A DNA stretch of 64,000 nt from JAIBJN01 sp963802795 (GCA_963802795.1 CAWDJV010000007.1:127296-191295), one strand, 5' to 3'; shown: positions 40,115 through 49,028, numbered from the stretch's first letter. Numbers and translations are program-made. Notes: generated by a model from the sequence alone, not told the origin.

Positions 40115-41475
40115 GCCGCCTCCTCCCAGTAGGGCCGGACGAGCCCGCGGTCGGCCGTTACGCGCCGCAGCGCGAGCATCGCCGTGTACGTCGGCAGCAC
40201 GACCAGCTCGCCGCCGGGCTCCGTGAGCCCGAGCCCGCGGTCGAGAGCCGCTTCCAGGGAGGGAATCACTTCGATCGCGCTCGGATCGAGGCCGCCGTAC
40301 TTGCAGCGGAGCGCGAGCTCGTGGGCCCGTGTCCCGGTCACGATGATGCGGTCGAGCCCTTGGAGGAGCGGCTCGAAGTCCACGTCCCAGATCCACGACA
40401 CGTCGCGACCGTCGGCGATGTCGTCGTTGAGCGCGGCGACCACCAGCTTCGGTGCACTGCCGGAGACGAGCGTGCGGACGACCTCGTTGGCGCCGGCCGG
40501 ATTCTTCACGAGCAGGAGCAGGACGTCGCGGTCTCCCGCCCGGATCCGCTCGAAGCGGCCGAAGGCGGGGCGAAAGCGCGCGATGCCGTCGCAGACTGCC
40601 TCCAGGGAAACACCGAGCGTCAGAGCGAGCGATGCGGCCGCGACCGCGTTGTACACGTTGTAGAGGCCCGGGAGCGCGAGCTCCACGCGCCGTGTTGCTT
40701 CTGGAGTGACGAGGTCGAAAGAGGCGTGCGAGAGCCCCTCCAGCTCGATCTCGCGCGCGACGACGTCCAGGGGCGGGCGCTCGAGCTCACAGGCCGGGCA
40801 CCGCCACTCGCCGAGATGCCCCACATACGAGGCGGCGTACACGTACGGCGTCCCGCAGGCGATGCAGTACTTCGAGTCGGCGGCGTGGGGGAGACGCTCG
40901 CGCGCCACGCGCGGGTCGTCCAGCCCGAAGCGAAGGGCCCCCTCTCGACCCTGGACGATGGCCGCGAGGAGCGGGTCGTCCGCGTTCGCCACGACCCGCG
41001 CGTCTTCGGGAAGCTCGGCGACCGCGCGGCGCCAGCGCTCGGCGATCAGCTCGAGCTCGCCGTAGCGGTCGAGCTGGTCCCGGAAGAGGTTTCCGAGGCA
41101 GACGGCGTGCGGCCGCACACGCGCCGCGACGTCGGGAAAGGCGCCCTCGTCCACCTCGAACAGCCCCAGCTCCGCGTCGGGGCGGGCGAGGAGCGCAGAG
41201 GTGACTCCCGACACGAGGTTCGCGCCGGCCCGGTTGTGTGCGAGGCTGACGTTCTTCCCGATGATGCCTGCGACGATCCCCGCCGTCGTCGTCTTTCCGT
41301 TCGTGGCCGACAGGAGGGCCGATCCCAGCGGCAGGCGCGCTGCCAGCGTCGTCAGCGCGCCAGGGTCGATGGTCGCCAGGATCTTCCCCGGCAACGTCGT
41401 GCCGCCGCCGCGGCCCGCGAGCTGCGAGAGGCGTCCGGCGGCGCGCGAGACGGCGATCTCCAGCTTCAGGCGCAC
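40111..41475 (-). CDS. murT: Lipid II isoglutaminyl synthase, MurT subunit
   Basis: 454 residues. Mur ligase central domain with P-loop 'LLSATNGKTTT', a four-Cys zinc ribbon inserted in it ('CIACG' and 'CPAC'), and a C-terminal DUF1727 domain. Activates lipid II with ATP for GatD-supplied ammonia. The GTG at 41475 gives the family N terminus (VRLKLEIAVSRAAGRL). A -10 TAGACT on this strand at 41488-41483 is 7 bases upstream, arguing against a longer start. Confidence 0.94.
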   Translation of the reverse strand: MRLKLEIAVSRAAGRLSQLAGRGGGTTLPGKILATIDPGALTTLAARLPLGSALLSATNGKTTTAGIVAGIIGKNVSLAHNRAGANLVSGVTSALLARPDAELGLFEVDEGAFPDVAARVRPHAVCLGNLFRDQLDRYGELELIAERWRRAVAELPEDARVVANADDPLLAAIVQGREGALRFGLDDPRVARERLPHAADSKYCIACGTPYVYAASYVGHLGEWRCPACELERPPLDVVAREIELEGLSHASFDLVTPEATRRVELALPGLYNVYNAVAAASLALTLGVSLEAVCDGIARFRPAFGRFERIRAGDRDVLLLLVKNPAGANEVVRTLVSGSAPKLVVAALNDDIADGRDVSWIWDVDFEPLLQGLDRIIVTGTRAHELALRCKYGGLDPSAIEVIPSLEAALDRGLGLTEPGGELVVLPTYTAMLALRRVTADRGLVRPYWEEAA

Positions 41476-41547
41476 GAAGCTTAGTCTAGTGTCGCGCTCA
41501 GTTTGCGATCCGTCCAATCTGCGCGCCTACACTGTGCCGAGTGCAAC

Positions 41548-42207
41548 GTGCCGCGGCGGCGCTTCACCGACGAGGAGATCCTGGCCGAGCTGACGGCCTG
41601 CGCCGCTCGCCTGGGGCGCTCACCGACGATGCGGGAGCTCGCCGCAGACCCCGTGGCACGCCTGCACCCCCAGACCGTCGTGGAGCGCTTCGGAAGCTGG
41701 AACCGCGCCAAGAGGGCCGCCGGCCTCGCTCCGAGGCGCTTCGCCACGCGGGACGAGCTCCTCGTCCAGCTCCGCGTGCTCGGAGACTCGCTCGGGCGGA
41801 CGCCTACGGGGAGGGACCTCGACGAACGCCGCAGCGCGATGCCGTCGAAATCCCTCTACTGGCACAGCTTCGGGTCGCTCTCGAATGCGCTCCGAGCCGC
41901 AGGCTACGACGTTCCCACGCGCGCTGAGCGGGCAGAGCGGGCGCTCGAGCAAGGCGAGCGCCTCGCCCGCCGGCTCGGCCGGCTCCCGCGGCTCTCGGAC
42001 TGGGCCCGCGCGAGCGCCCGCAGCCGGACGATGCTCTCCGAGTGGCAGGTCTACCGGCTCTTCGGGGAGGGACAAGGGGGCTGGCTGGCCTTCCACGGTG
42101 CTCTGCGCGGGCGTCTCTCCCAGAGAGGGACGACGGTCGACGCCAAGGGGTTTCTGGAGATTCGGAGCGCGTCGCCCGCCGCTAGCGCGCGGACGCCGAC
42201 GCCGTGA
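41548..42207 (+). CDS. Homing-endonuclease-associated repeat protein
   Basis: About 219 residues. The pattern 'ARLGRSPTMREL ... RFGSWNRAKRAAGL' recurs as 'DSLGRTPTGRDL ... HSFGSLSNALRAAGY' and more weakly as 'RRLGRLPRLSDW'. This is the homing-endonuclease-associated (HNH-repeat) DNA-binding module. No nuclease domain is attached, so it may be a stand-alone DNA-binding protein. The start is uncertain: GTG 41548 or an in-frame TTG at 41503. It converges with, and overlaps by 26 bases, the amidotransferase gene. Confidence 0.75.
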   Translation: MPRRRFTDEEILAELTACAARLGRSPTMRELAADPVARLHPQTVVERFGSWNRAKRAAGLAPRRFATRDELLVQLRVLGDSLGRTPTGRDLDERRSAMPSKSLYWHSFGSLSNALRAAGYDVPTRAERAERALEQGERLARRLGRLPRLSDWARASARSRTMLSEWQVYRLFGEGQGGWLAFHGALRGRLSQRGTTVDAKGFLEIRSASPAASARTPTP

Positions 42208-42988
42208 CGATGGCGGCGAGGCGGGCCAGGGCCGAGCGCGCTTCCTCGGGAGCTCGCACAGGCGGGAGGGGGGAGGGATCGACGAACGTTCTGTCGGGCT
42301 CGAAGGAGTCGGTGCGCACGACAGCGCCGTCGCCTGCCGAGACCAGCGTTCCCTCGCCGACCTCGCGCTTCGCGAGGCGCACGCCCGCATAGGCCTCGAC
42401 GAGCTCGAGCGCCCGGCGGGTCGAGGCGAAGAAGAGCTCGCGGGCACCCTGTCCGATCCAGAGCGGGCGGCCGATTCCGCGCGCGAGATGAACGAGCTCC
42501 GGCTCGCGCTCGTCCGCCCAGGCCGCGGCCATCGACCCGTGCAGCTCCTCGAGGGCCTCCGAAGAGCTTGATGCCTTCTCGGCAAGGGCGAAGATCGCCT
42601 CGGAGTCGACGGTCATCCCAGGCTCCGCGCGCTCGAAGCCGTGCCGCGTGAAGATCTGCTCGTCGTTGACGATGATCCCGTTGTGGATTCCGACGACCGT
42701 GCCGTGCCGAATCGGATGGTTGTTGGCGATCAGGCTCGGATGCCCCTTGGTGTAGTCGCGGACGTGGACGAGCGCGGCCCGGGCCTTCCCGGGGACACGA
42801 AGCCTCTCGAGGAGAGCGCTGGCGCCTCCGCGTTGCTTGTGGATCGTGAGCGTCGCGTCCGGGCCCCTGTACGCGTAGCCGACCGCGTCGGATCCTCGCT
42901 CGGAGATCGCAGCCAGGAGCGTCTGAGTCGCGAGTGTCTGGTCGATCCGCGACTCGTCGCTCAGGCTATATCCGGCTATTCCGCACAA
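42182..42988 (-). CDS. Class II glutamine amidotransferase domain protein
   Basis: 268 residues. Ntn-type amidotransferase: mature N terminus 'CGIAGY' after the initiator (TTG), so Cys2 is the nucleophile. 'VHVRDYTKG' and 'HNGIIVND' match the GATase_2 active-site region. No synthetase or isomerase domain follows, unlike GlmS or PurF, so it is a stand-alone glutaminase of unknown acceptor. Confidence 0.85.
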   Translation of the reverse strand: MCGIAGYSLSDESRIDQTLATQTLLAAISERGSDAVGYAYRGPDATLTIHKQRGGASALLERLRVPGKARAALVHVRDYTKGHPSLIANNHPIRHGTVVGIHNGIIVNDEQIFTRHGFERAEPGMTVDSEAIFALAEKASSSSEALEELHGSMAAAWADEREPELVHLARGIGRPLWIGQGARELFFASTRRALELVEAYAGVRLAKREVGEGTLVSAGDGAVVRTDSFEPDRTFVDPSPLPPVRAPEEARSALARLAAIVTASASAR

Positions 42989-43163
42989 AGTCTGTTAGTC
43001 CCAATCCTGCCGGGAAGGTCGGCTGGTGGCCCCGAGCGGCCGCACGGGCCCCCGTCCCGGAAAGACAGTATCAGCGTCGGTCGTTTTCGTGGCTTCGCTC
43101 CATCCCTCGAATTGGTTCGGTACCCGCTCAAGCCCCGGTTGGACACCCGCCGATACGAGATGC

Positions 43164-44152
43164 GTGAAGAACTCTTCTGCGGGACTCCCTCGCGACCGCG
43201 AGGACCTCGAGACCGTCGAGCCCAAGCTCGAGCTCGTTCCCGACCCTCCCGACGAGGAGGAGGACGACGAGACCGAGGACGCGAGCGGGAACAAGACCGA
43301 AAACGGCCGTCCCGAGAGCGTTCCTGCGCCCACGCAGGACCCGCTCAAGCTCTACGTTCGCCAGATCGGCGACGGGCCGCTCCTGACGCCGGTCGAGGAG
43401 CGCGAGCTCGCGCGCCGCAAGGACGAGGGCGACGAGTGGGCCAAGCGCCGCCTCATCGAATGCAACCTCCGCCTCGTGATGTCGATCACACGCAATTACG
43501 TCAACTCCGGCGTGCCGCTGCTCGACCTCATCCAGGAAGGGAACCTCGGGCTCATCCGCGCCGTCGAGAAGTTCGACTACCGCCTCGGCTTCAAGCTCTC
43601 GACGTACGCGACCTGGTGGATTCGCCAGTCGGTCACGCGGGCGATCGCCGACCAGGGCCGGACGATCCGGCTCCCCGTCCACGTCGTCGACCAGGTGCGC
43701 CGCGCCATGCGCGCACGCCGGGTCTTGACCCAGCGCCTCAATCGCGAGCCGCTTCCCGAAGAGATCGCCCGGAGGCGAACCTCGAGATCAAGCGCGTCCA
43801 CGAGCTCTTCGATCTCGTCGAGGACCCGATCAGCCTCGAGACGCCCGTCGGCGACGGAGACTCGCACTACGGCGACATGATCGAGGACGAGAACGCCGAG
43901 CAGCCGGACGCCGTCCTCGCGGAGCTCCTGCGCAGCGTCGAGCTCGAGGAGGCGCTCGCCACGCTCAACGATCGGCTGCGCCACGTCGTCGTGCTCCGCT
44001 TCGGCCTGAACGGCGAGGCCCCGAAGACGCTCGAGCAGGTCGGCTCCGTGCTCGGGGTCACCCGCGAGCGCATCCGACAGCTCGAAGCCCGCGCGCTCCG
44101 CGAGCTCCAGTCCGTGGCACCTGAGCTCCGCCTGTACCTGCGCGCCGAATAG
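43164..44152 (+). CDS. RNA polymerase sigma factor, sigma-70 group 1/2, frame break near 43775
   Basis: About 330 residues if corrected. Acidic N-terminal part, region 1.2 'DPLKLYVRQIGDGPLL', region 2 ('IECNLRLVMSITRNY', 'LIQEGNLGLIRAVEKFDY', 'FSTYATWWIRQ'-type), region 3, region 4.2 'VTRERIRQLEARALREL'. A G is missing in CCCGGAGGCG (about 43775), shifting the frame between regions 3 and 4. Restoring it gives EEIARE-ANLEIKRV. Lacks sigma 1.1. GTG 43164 start is tentative. Confidence 0.88.
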
Positions 44153-44195
44153 GCTCCGCCGCCCTCGTTCCCGGCCGCGCCGGTAGCGTGGGGTG

Positions 44196-44933
44196 ATGGC
44201 CGGCTTCGTCGACGTGCACTCCCACGTCGTTCCCTCGGGGGACGACGGAGCGGGCTCGATCGAGGCCGGATTGGCTCTCTGCCTCGAGGCAGCGCGGCGC
44301 GGCACTCGGGCGCTCTACGCCACCCCGCACGTCTGGCCCTCGTTGCAGCTTTCCGAGGAGCGTGAGCGCCGCGCCCGCGACGCTCACGCCGAGATGGCGG
44401 CGCTCGTGTCCCCGCACGGCCTCGCGCTCGAGCTCGGCTGGGAGCTGACGCCCTCCGAGCGGCTCCTGGACGAGGATCCGGTGCGCTACCGGTTGGGGAC
44501 GCTTGCCGCAGTCCTCATGGAGCTGCCCTTCCACGGCCCTCTCGGACTCGCTGAGCGCCTCGGCGCCCACATCGAAGGGTCTGGCCTCACCCCGATCGTC
44601 GCACACCCCGAGCGGGCCGAGAGTCTCCGGGTGGATATCCGCCGCGCCGCGTCCTTCCGCGAGCGGGGCTGGCTCCTCCAGGTGAATGCCACCAGCCTGC
44701 TCGGCGCGCACGGCCTCGAGCAGGAGGCGGCGGCGTGGATCCTCCTCGAGGCGGGCCTCGCGGATCTCGTTGCCTCCGACGGTCACCGCAGCACCCGACC
44801 GCCGTTTCTGGACGACGCCCACAGGATGGCGCGGGCGCGCCTGGGGGAGGGCGCCGACGCCCTCTTCGACGGGAGCGCGCTCGGCCCCCTCCTAGCGCAT
44901 TCCGACGGCTTCGATCTCGCGCAGCGAGGCTAG
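44196..44933 (+). CDS. PHP-domain protein, CpsB/CapC-like tyrosine phosphatase
   Basis: 245 residues. 'DVHSHVVPSGDDGA' is the first metal motif of the CpsB/YwqE family; 'YATPHVWPS', 'IVAHPERAE' and 'VASDGHRS' complete the PHP metal site. Members dephosphorylate tyrosine kinases controlling polysaccharide export. ATG 44196 preferred, with GTG 44193 possible. Its end overlaps the convergent sigma gene by 42 bases. Confidence 0.88.
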   Translation: MAGFVDVHSHVVPSGDDGAGSIEAGLALCLEAARRGTRALYATPHVWPSLQLSEERERRARDAHAEMAALVSPHGLALELGWELTPSERLLDEDPVRYRLGTLAAVLMELPFHGPLGLAERLGAHIEGSGLTPIVAHPERAESLRVDIRRAASFRERGWLLQVNATSLLGAHGLEQEAAAWILLEAGLADLVASDGHRSTRPPFLDDAHRMARARLGEGADALFDGSALGPLLAHSDGFDLAQRG

Positions 44934-45944
44934 GCGGGAGAGCGACTCGATCTCGATCTGACGGACGCGCTCCCGCGTGATGCCGAGGCGCCGGCCGATG
45001 TGCTCGAGCGTGTGCGGCTCCTCGCCGCAGAGCCCGTAGCGCAGCTCGAGGACGCGGCGATCGCGCTCCGGGAGCGACTCGAGCGCCCGGTCGAGCGCCT
45101 CTTTCTGGAGGCTCTTCTCCGTGACCTCGTCGGGCAGCGGCTCCGGCCCGGCCACCAGATCTCCGAAGACGGCGTCCTCCTGCTCTCCGATCGGCTGGTC
45201 GAGGCTTGTCGAGGCTCGCGCGGCTGCACGCACCTCCAGCGCCTGCTGGAGCGGCAGGCCGGCCTCGTCGGCGATCTCCTCGAGCGTCGGCTCTCGAGCG
45301 AGCTGCGTCCAGAGATGCCGCTCGGCCCGGTGCATCTTCTGCATCCTCTCGACCACGTGGACGGGGACGCGGATCGTCCGAGCCTTGTCCGCGATCGCGC
45401 GTGCGACCGCCTGCCGGATCCACCAGGTTGCGTACGTCGAGAACTTGAGCCCGCGCTGCCACTCGAACTTCTCCACCGCGCGAATGAGCCCGAACATGCC
45501 TTCCTGGATGAGATCGAGGAAGGGGAGGCCCTGGTTGCGGTAGTTCTTCGCGATCGAGACGACCAGGCGGAGGTTGCACTCGATCATCCGCTTCTTCGCC
45601 TCCATGTCCCCCCGCTCGATCCGCTTCGAGAGCTCCACCTCGTCGGCGGCGGTCAGGAGCGGGTGGCGCCCGATCTCGCGCAGGAAGAGCTGGAGCGCGT
45701 CTGTCGTCGTCTCGAGCACTTCGGTGCCCGGAAGCGGCGCGGCCGGCTCCTTCTGGCGGTCGACGACCTCGATCCCGCGCTCCTCGAGCTCCTTGTTCAG
45801 CTGCTCGACCTCGGACACGTCGAGGTCGAGGAGCTCGAGGGCCTCCCGCAGCTCGGTCGCCTCCAGGACGCCCGAGGCGTCGCCCCGCTCGAGCAGGGGC
45901 TGAAGCTCCTCGTGCTGGCTGGCGATCGGGCGCTCGTCAGGCAT
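44892..45944 (-). CDS. rpoD: RNA polymerase sigma factor RpoD/SigA family
   Basis: 350 residues. Acidic 1.1-like N-terminal region ('LQPLLERGDASGVLEATEL'), region 1.2 'ALQLFLREIGRHPLLT', region 2 'IECNLRLVVSIAKNYRNQG', region 3, region 4.2 'ITRERVRQIEIESLSRL'. The 1.1-like region suggests the principal sigma factor, while the paralogue at 43164 lacks it. It has a well-placed promoter upstream. Confidence 0.92.
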   Translation of the reverse strand: MPDERPIASQHEELQPLLERGDASGVLEATELREALELLDLDVSEVEQLNKELEERGIEVVDRQKEPAAPLPGTEVLETTTDALQLFLREIGRHPLLTAADEVELSKRIERGDMEAKKRMIECNLRLVVSIAKNYRNQGLPFLDLIQEGMFGLIRAVEKFEWQRGLKFSTYATWWIRQAVARAIADKARTIRVPVHVVERMQKMHRAERHLWTQLAREPTLEEIADEAGLPLQQALEVRAAARASTSLDQPIGEQEDAVFGDLVAGPEPLPDEVTEKSLQKEALDRALESLPERDRRVLELRYGLCGEEPHTLEHIGRRLGITRERVRQIEIESLSRLASLREIEAVGMR

Positions 45945-46020
45945 CGGCCGTTGTCACGAAGGTGTCACCCGGCAGGTTGGGGAGGGCGGCGGTTTCACGC
46001 AAAGGACGCGTGCCGCGCTT

Positions 46021-46048
46021 ACCCTACCCATCGCAGCGGGCAAGTCAA
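46021..46048 (-). promoter_or_regulatory. Promoter of the rpoD-like gene
   Basis: On the minus strand TTGACT (46048-46043) and TAGGGT (46026-46021) are separated by 16 bases, a good housekeeping promoter. It leaves a leader of about 70 nt before the ATG at 45944. Confidence 0.6.
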
Positions 46049-46088
46049 ACACCTACGCGCGATCGAGCCAATCTCGGCGCGACGCACG

Positions 46089-46107
46089 ATAACGGGCGTT
46101 ATGTCAA
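46089..46107 (-). promoter_or_regulatory. Inverted repeat next to TTGACA, upstream of rpoD-like gene
   Basis: ATAAC-GGGC-GTTAT (46089-46102) adjoins a perfect TTGACA (46107-46102, minus strand). No clear -10 follows at 17 bases. It may be an operator or a second promoter of the sigma gene. Confidence 0.3.
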
Positions 46108-46147
46108 GTTGCCCGAGATCCGGCCGCGTGAGGGCCTGCCCCACTTC

Positions 46148-46855
46148 TCACGAGCCGAGCGGGCGCAACAGCCCTCTCCCCGCGAATCCGACCAGGCCGT
46201 CGAGCGTCGTCGCGTACTCCGCGCGTAGCTTCGGCACGGAACGCAGCTCCCAGAGAGTCTCGCCGTTGACCCAGGCTGCGTCGCGGGCCTTCGAGAGCTT
46301 CCAGATGGCAACGGCGTCGTCGAGGTCGCCGAGCGAGCGCTCGACGTGACCGAGCGGCCCGCTCACGAGCTCGGCCTTCACCTGCTCCTCGGTTTCCTCG
46401 AGGAGCGTGTTCAAGCGCACGAAGTCTCGCTGCTGCGGGCTTCCCCGCTTCGGCTCGAGCCCGAGCGCGCCCCAGGTCTCGACGAGCGCGAAAGGCAGGT
46501 CGCGGTTCACGTGGGCGTTCATGCCCGCGAGCGCGAACTGGAGCGGCGCGATCCCCGGCCTGGTCCGTGCCTCGAAGAGCGGTGCCCAGGCTCTCGGGCA
46601 CTCCTCGGCATCCCGGAGGGCTCGGAAGAACCCGCGGGCGAAGACCACGTCGAGCCAGCGAACGAAGCGCGGGTCGGCGTACTCACCTCCCGGGACGACC
46701 TCGCGCTCGACGGCCTCCGTCACCCCACGGTAGAGCCGGAGGAACGGAACGACGCCGTCCCCGGGGGGAAGCGCCTCCTCGAGCGCTCGCAGCAGCTCGA
46801 CGACGTCGGCGACCCGGCCCGGCAGACGCCGCGCAAGCAGCTGGGCGACGCTCAC
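46148..46855 (-). CDS. DUF5995 family protein
   Basis: 235 residues. Conserved stretch 'PLQFALAGMNAHVNRDLPFAL' with 'FARGFFRAL' and 'WAPLFEAR' upstream matches the uncharacterised DUF5995 family; the paired His/Asn-His suggests a metal or catalytic site, which is inference. GTG start overlaps the RES toxin stop by four bases, so it is the third gene of the Xre-RES operon. No signal peptide or membrane helix. Confidence 0.75.
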   Translation of the reverse strand: MSVAQLLARRLPGRVADVVELLRALEEALPPGDGVVPFLRLYRGVTEAVEREVVPGGEYADPRFVRWLDVVFARGFFRALRDAEECPRAWAPLFEARTRPGIAPLQFALAGMNAHVNRDLPFALVETWGALGLEPKRGSPQQRDFVRLNTLLEETEEQVKAELVSGPLGHVERSLGDLDDAVAIWKLSKARDAAWVNGETLWELRSVPKLRAEYATTLDGLVGFAGRGLLRPLGS

Positions 46856-47410
46856 GCCGCGACCGCCGGGCCGAGGAATCGCGCCGCCTCGACGACGACG
46901 TCGTCGCCGAGGCTCAGCTTCCTGAGGTCCTCGACCTCCAGATCGGCGGTCCCACGGTCGAAGAGTGTCACGTTTGCCCACCGAGGCTCGAACGTCGACC
47001 ACCAGCGGATGCCGACCGCCTCCGGATGCCGCTCGAACAGGGCCGTCGCGTAAGCCTGGGTGTGCTCCCGCTCGCGGGTCGCGACGAGGGAGGGCCGGAG
47101 CTCCTCCACGGCCAGGACGAGCGGCTCGTCGAGGTCGACGAGCTCGGCCGTCTCGGGTAGCCGCAACGCGGCGAGCGCGAGCGGCAGCCCTTCGCGCACG
47201 AGATCAGGCTGCGAGAGGCCCACGCCTCCGAAGCAGCTGAGCTGTTCCACGACCGCGGAGATGCGCTCCTCCGCGACGTACAGGCAGCCGTACCGCGCCG
47301 GCGCGTCGTGCCGCCCCTCCCCCTGGTACCGGCGCGGAGACCAGAGCGCGCCGCCCGGGCGCATCCGCTCGGGCGCTCCGGTCCCAGGGGAAGCAGCGAA
47401 AGAGGATCAC
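46852..47410 (-). CDS. RES-domain toxin, frame break near 47355
   Basis: About 186 residues if corrected. It starts GTG 47410, overlapping the antitoxin stop: 'ILFRCFPWD' matches the RES N terminus. Family sequence continues in a second frame after about 47355 ('GALWSPRRYQG', 'RYGCLYVAEERISAVVEQL'). An extra G in the run CCCGGGCGGC explains the shift. RES toxins degrade NAD+ and halt growth. Either the base is a sequencing error or the toxin is naturally inactivated. Confidence 0.8.
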
Positions 47411-47748
47411 GCGTAGGAGCCGGCCCGCTCCTGGCGGAGCGCGACCAGGAGCTCCTGCGTCCCCCCCGCTCTGATCACGTCGATCGGACGCCGGTCCCGG
47501 AGGCGCGGATTGGGCCCGAAGAGCCATTTCTCTGCCGTCTCAGGCTCGTAGAGGCGGTGGAGAGAAGACATCGTCAGCTCGAGGAGATCGAGCCGCTCGG
47601 CGTTGAGCGCATCCAGGCCCTGCCCCCGCTTCCAGCGGCTCACCTGGGCCGGGCTGACCCCGAGTGCGTCCGCCAGGCGGCGCTGCGAGCGGAAGTCGCG
47701 CGCGAGCGCCTCCACCTTGAGCCCGGTCGCGACCGGCACGGCGTCCAT
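47407..47748 (-). CDS. Xre/MbcA/ParS-family antitoxin (HTH plus DUF2384)
   Basis: 113 residues. N-terminal Xre-like HTH ('QRRLADALGVSPAQVSRWKRG') and a C-terminal toxin-binding DUF2384/ParS region ('AEKWLFGPNPRLRDRRPIDV'). Neutralises the RES toxin and represses the operon. ATG 47748 chosen because a perfect palindrome lies just upstream. Stop overlaps the toxin start (GTGA). Confidence 0.88.
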   Translation of the reverse strand: MDAVPVATGLKVEALARDFRSQRRLADALGVSPAQVSRWKRGQGLDALNAERLDLLELTMSSLHRLYEPETAEKWLFGPNPRLRDRRPIDVIRAGGTQELLVALRQERAGSYA

Positions 47749-47752
47749 CCTA

Positions 47753-47773
47753 GCGCAACGAAAATCGTTGCGC
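47753..47773. promoter_or_regulatory. Perfect 21-bp palindromic operator of the Xre-RES operon
   Basis: GCGCAACGA-AAA-TCGTTGCGC: two perfect 9-base arms around a 3-base centre, 4 bases upstream of the antitoxin ATG. Xre-type antitoxins autoregulate through such sites. It also lies 25 bases before the divergent glycoside-hydrolase-like gene. Confidence 0.7.
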
Positions 47774-47798
47774 GGCGGCTCGGAGGCCGTTTGCGGCC

Positions 47799-49028
47799 TT
47801 GACTGGAAGGAAATACCGTGCCCAGGCCACCGTGCTGCTAGAGCCCCGGGACCCGAACGAGCGCTTCCGCGACCGCCGGAACCAGATTCGCCGCCGACGC
47901 GCCGCACGGCGGATCATCCTCGTCGGGATCGTCGTGGTCGCAGCCGCCGCCGTCGCCCTCGGGATGAGCTTCCTGAACGGCCGTGCGAACGAAACGAAGG
48001 ATTCTGCGCAGGCTGCAGAGGCCACGGCCGAGACGAATGAGACCGTGACGGCTCCGCCTGAGCCCTCCCCCCTCCCCGAGGAGATCCGGGGAGTCCACGT
48101 GACGATGTCGCTCGCCTCGCTCGAGGGGAAGCTCGACGAGTTCTACTCGTTCACCGCCGACGGCCTCAACACGATCGAGCTCGACATCAAGGACGAGAGC
48201 GGCGAGGTGGCGTTCCGGCGGCCGGCTATCCGACTCGCGCGGGCAGTCGGCGCCGCGTACCGCTACTACGATCCGCGCAAGGCTGCCCGCGACGCCGAGG
48301 CGAACGGCATCTACCTCGTGGGCCGCGTCGTCGTCTTCGAGGATCCGATCCTGTCCCTCGCGCGGCCGGAGCTCGCCATCCAGAATCCCGGCGGCGGGGT
48401 CTGGACCGACGGCGCGGGCCTCGGCTGGACGAATCCTTACGACCGCCGTGTCTGGAAGTACAACGTCGACATCGCGGTGGCGGCCGTGAAGGCGGGTTTC
48501 GACGAGATCATGTTCGACTACGTCCGCTTTCCGGCTGACGGCGCCCTCTCGAGCGCCGTGTTCCCGGTGCGCAAGAAGGAGCACCCCAGCGTGACGATCT
48601 CGCGCTTCCTCGACTATGCGCGGGGCCGCCTCGCTCCACTCGGCGCGCGCGTCTCCGCGGCCGTCTTCGGGCTCAGTGCCACGCGCGAGCTGGGCATCGG
48701 CCAGCGGCCCCGGCGGCTCGCGCGGCACCTCGACGTCATCTACCCGATGGTCTATCCCTCCCACTTCGGCTCCGGGCAATACAACCTGCTCGATCCGGAC
48801 GCAGTCCCGGGCATCACCGCCGCCCGCTCGCTCCGCGATTTCCGCCATGCCCTCAGTGGTCGAAAGACCCACCTCGTTCCCTGGCTCCAGGACTTCTCGG
48901 TCGGGCGCGAGTACACCCTCGACGACGTGAAGGCGCAGATCCTCGCCGCGCGGGACGCGGACGTGAAGGGCTTCCTCCTCTGGAATCCCGAAGGCGTCTA
49001 CAAGCGCGGCGCCCTCGCGGACGGCTAG
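47799..49028 (+). CDS. Membrane-anchored putative glycoside hydrolase (GHL/DUF4015-like)
   Basis: 409 residues from TTG 47799 (an in-frame GTG at 47832 is possible). Arg-rich cytoplasmic N terminus, one membrane helix ('IILVGIVVVAAAAVALGMSF'), a Glu/Thr/Pro linker, then a TIM-barrel-like domain: 'IRGVHVTM', 'TIELDIKDESGE', 'FDEIMFDYVRFPADG', 'VIYPMVYPSHFG', 'GFLLWNPEGVY'. The conserved acidic residues suit hydrolysis of extracellular polysaccharide. Substrate unknown. Confidence 0.82.
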   Translation: MTGRKYRAQATVLLEPRDPNERFRDRRNQIRRRRAARRIILVGIVVVAAAAVALGMSFLNGRANETKDSAQAAEATAETNETVTAPPEPSPLPEEIRGVHVTMSLASLEGKLDEFYSFTADGLNTIELDIKDESGEVAFRRPAIRLARAVGAAYRYYDPRKAARDAEANGIYLVGRVVVFEDPILSLARPELAIQNPGGGVWTDGAGLGWTNPYDRRVWKYNVDIAVAAVKAGFDEIMFDYVRFPADGALSSAVFPVRKKEHPSVTISRFLDYARGRLAPLGARVSAAVFGLSATRELGIGQRPRRLARHLDVIYPMVYPSHFGSGQYNLLDPDAVPGITAARSLRDFRHALSGRKTHLVPWLQDFSVGREYTLDDVKAQILAARDADVKGFLLWNPEGVYKRGALADG

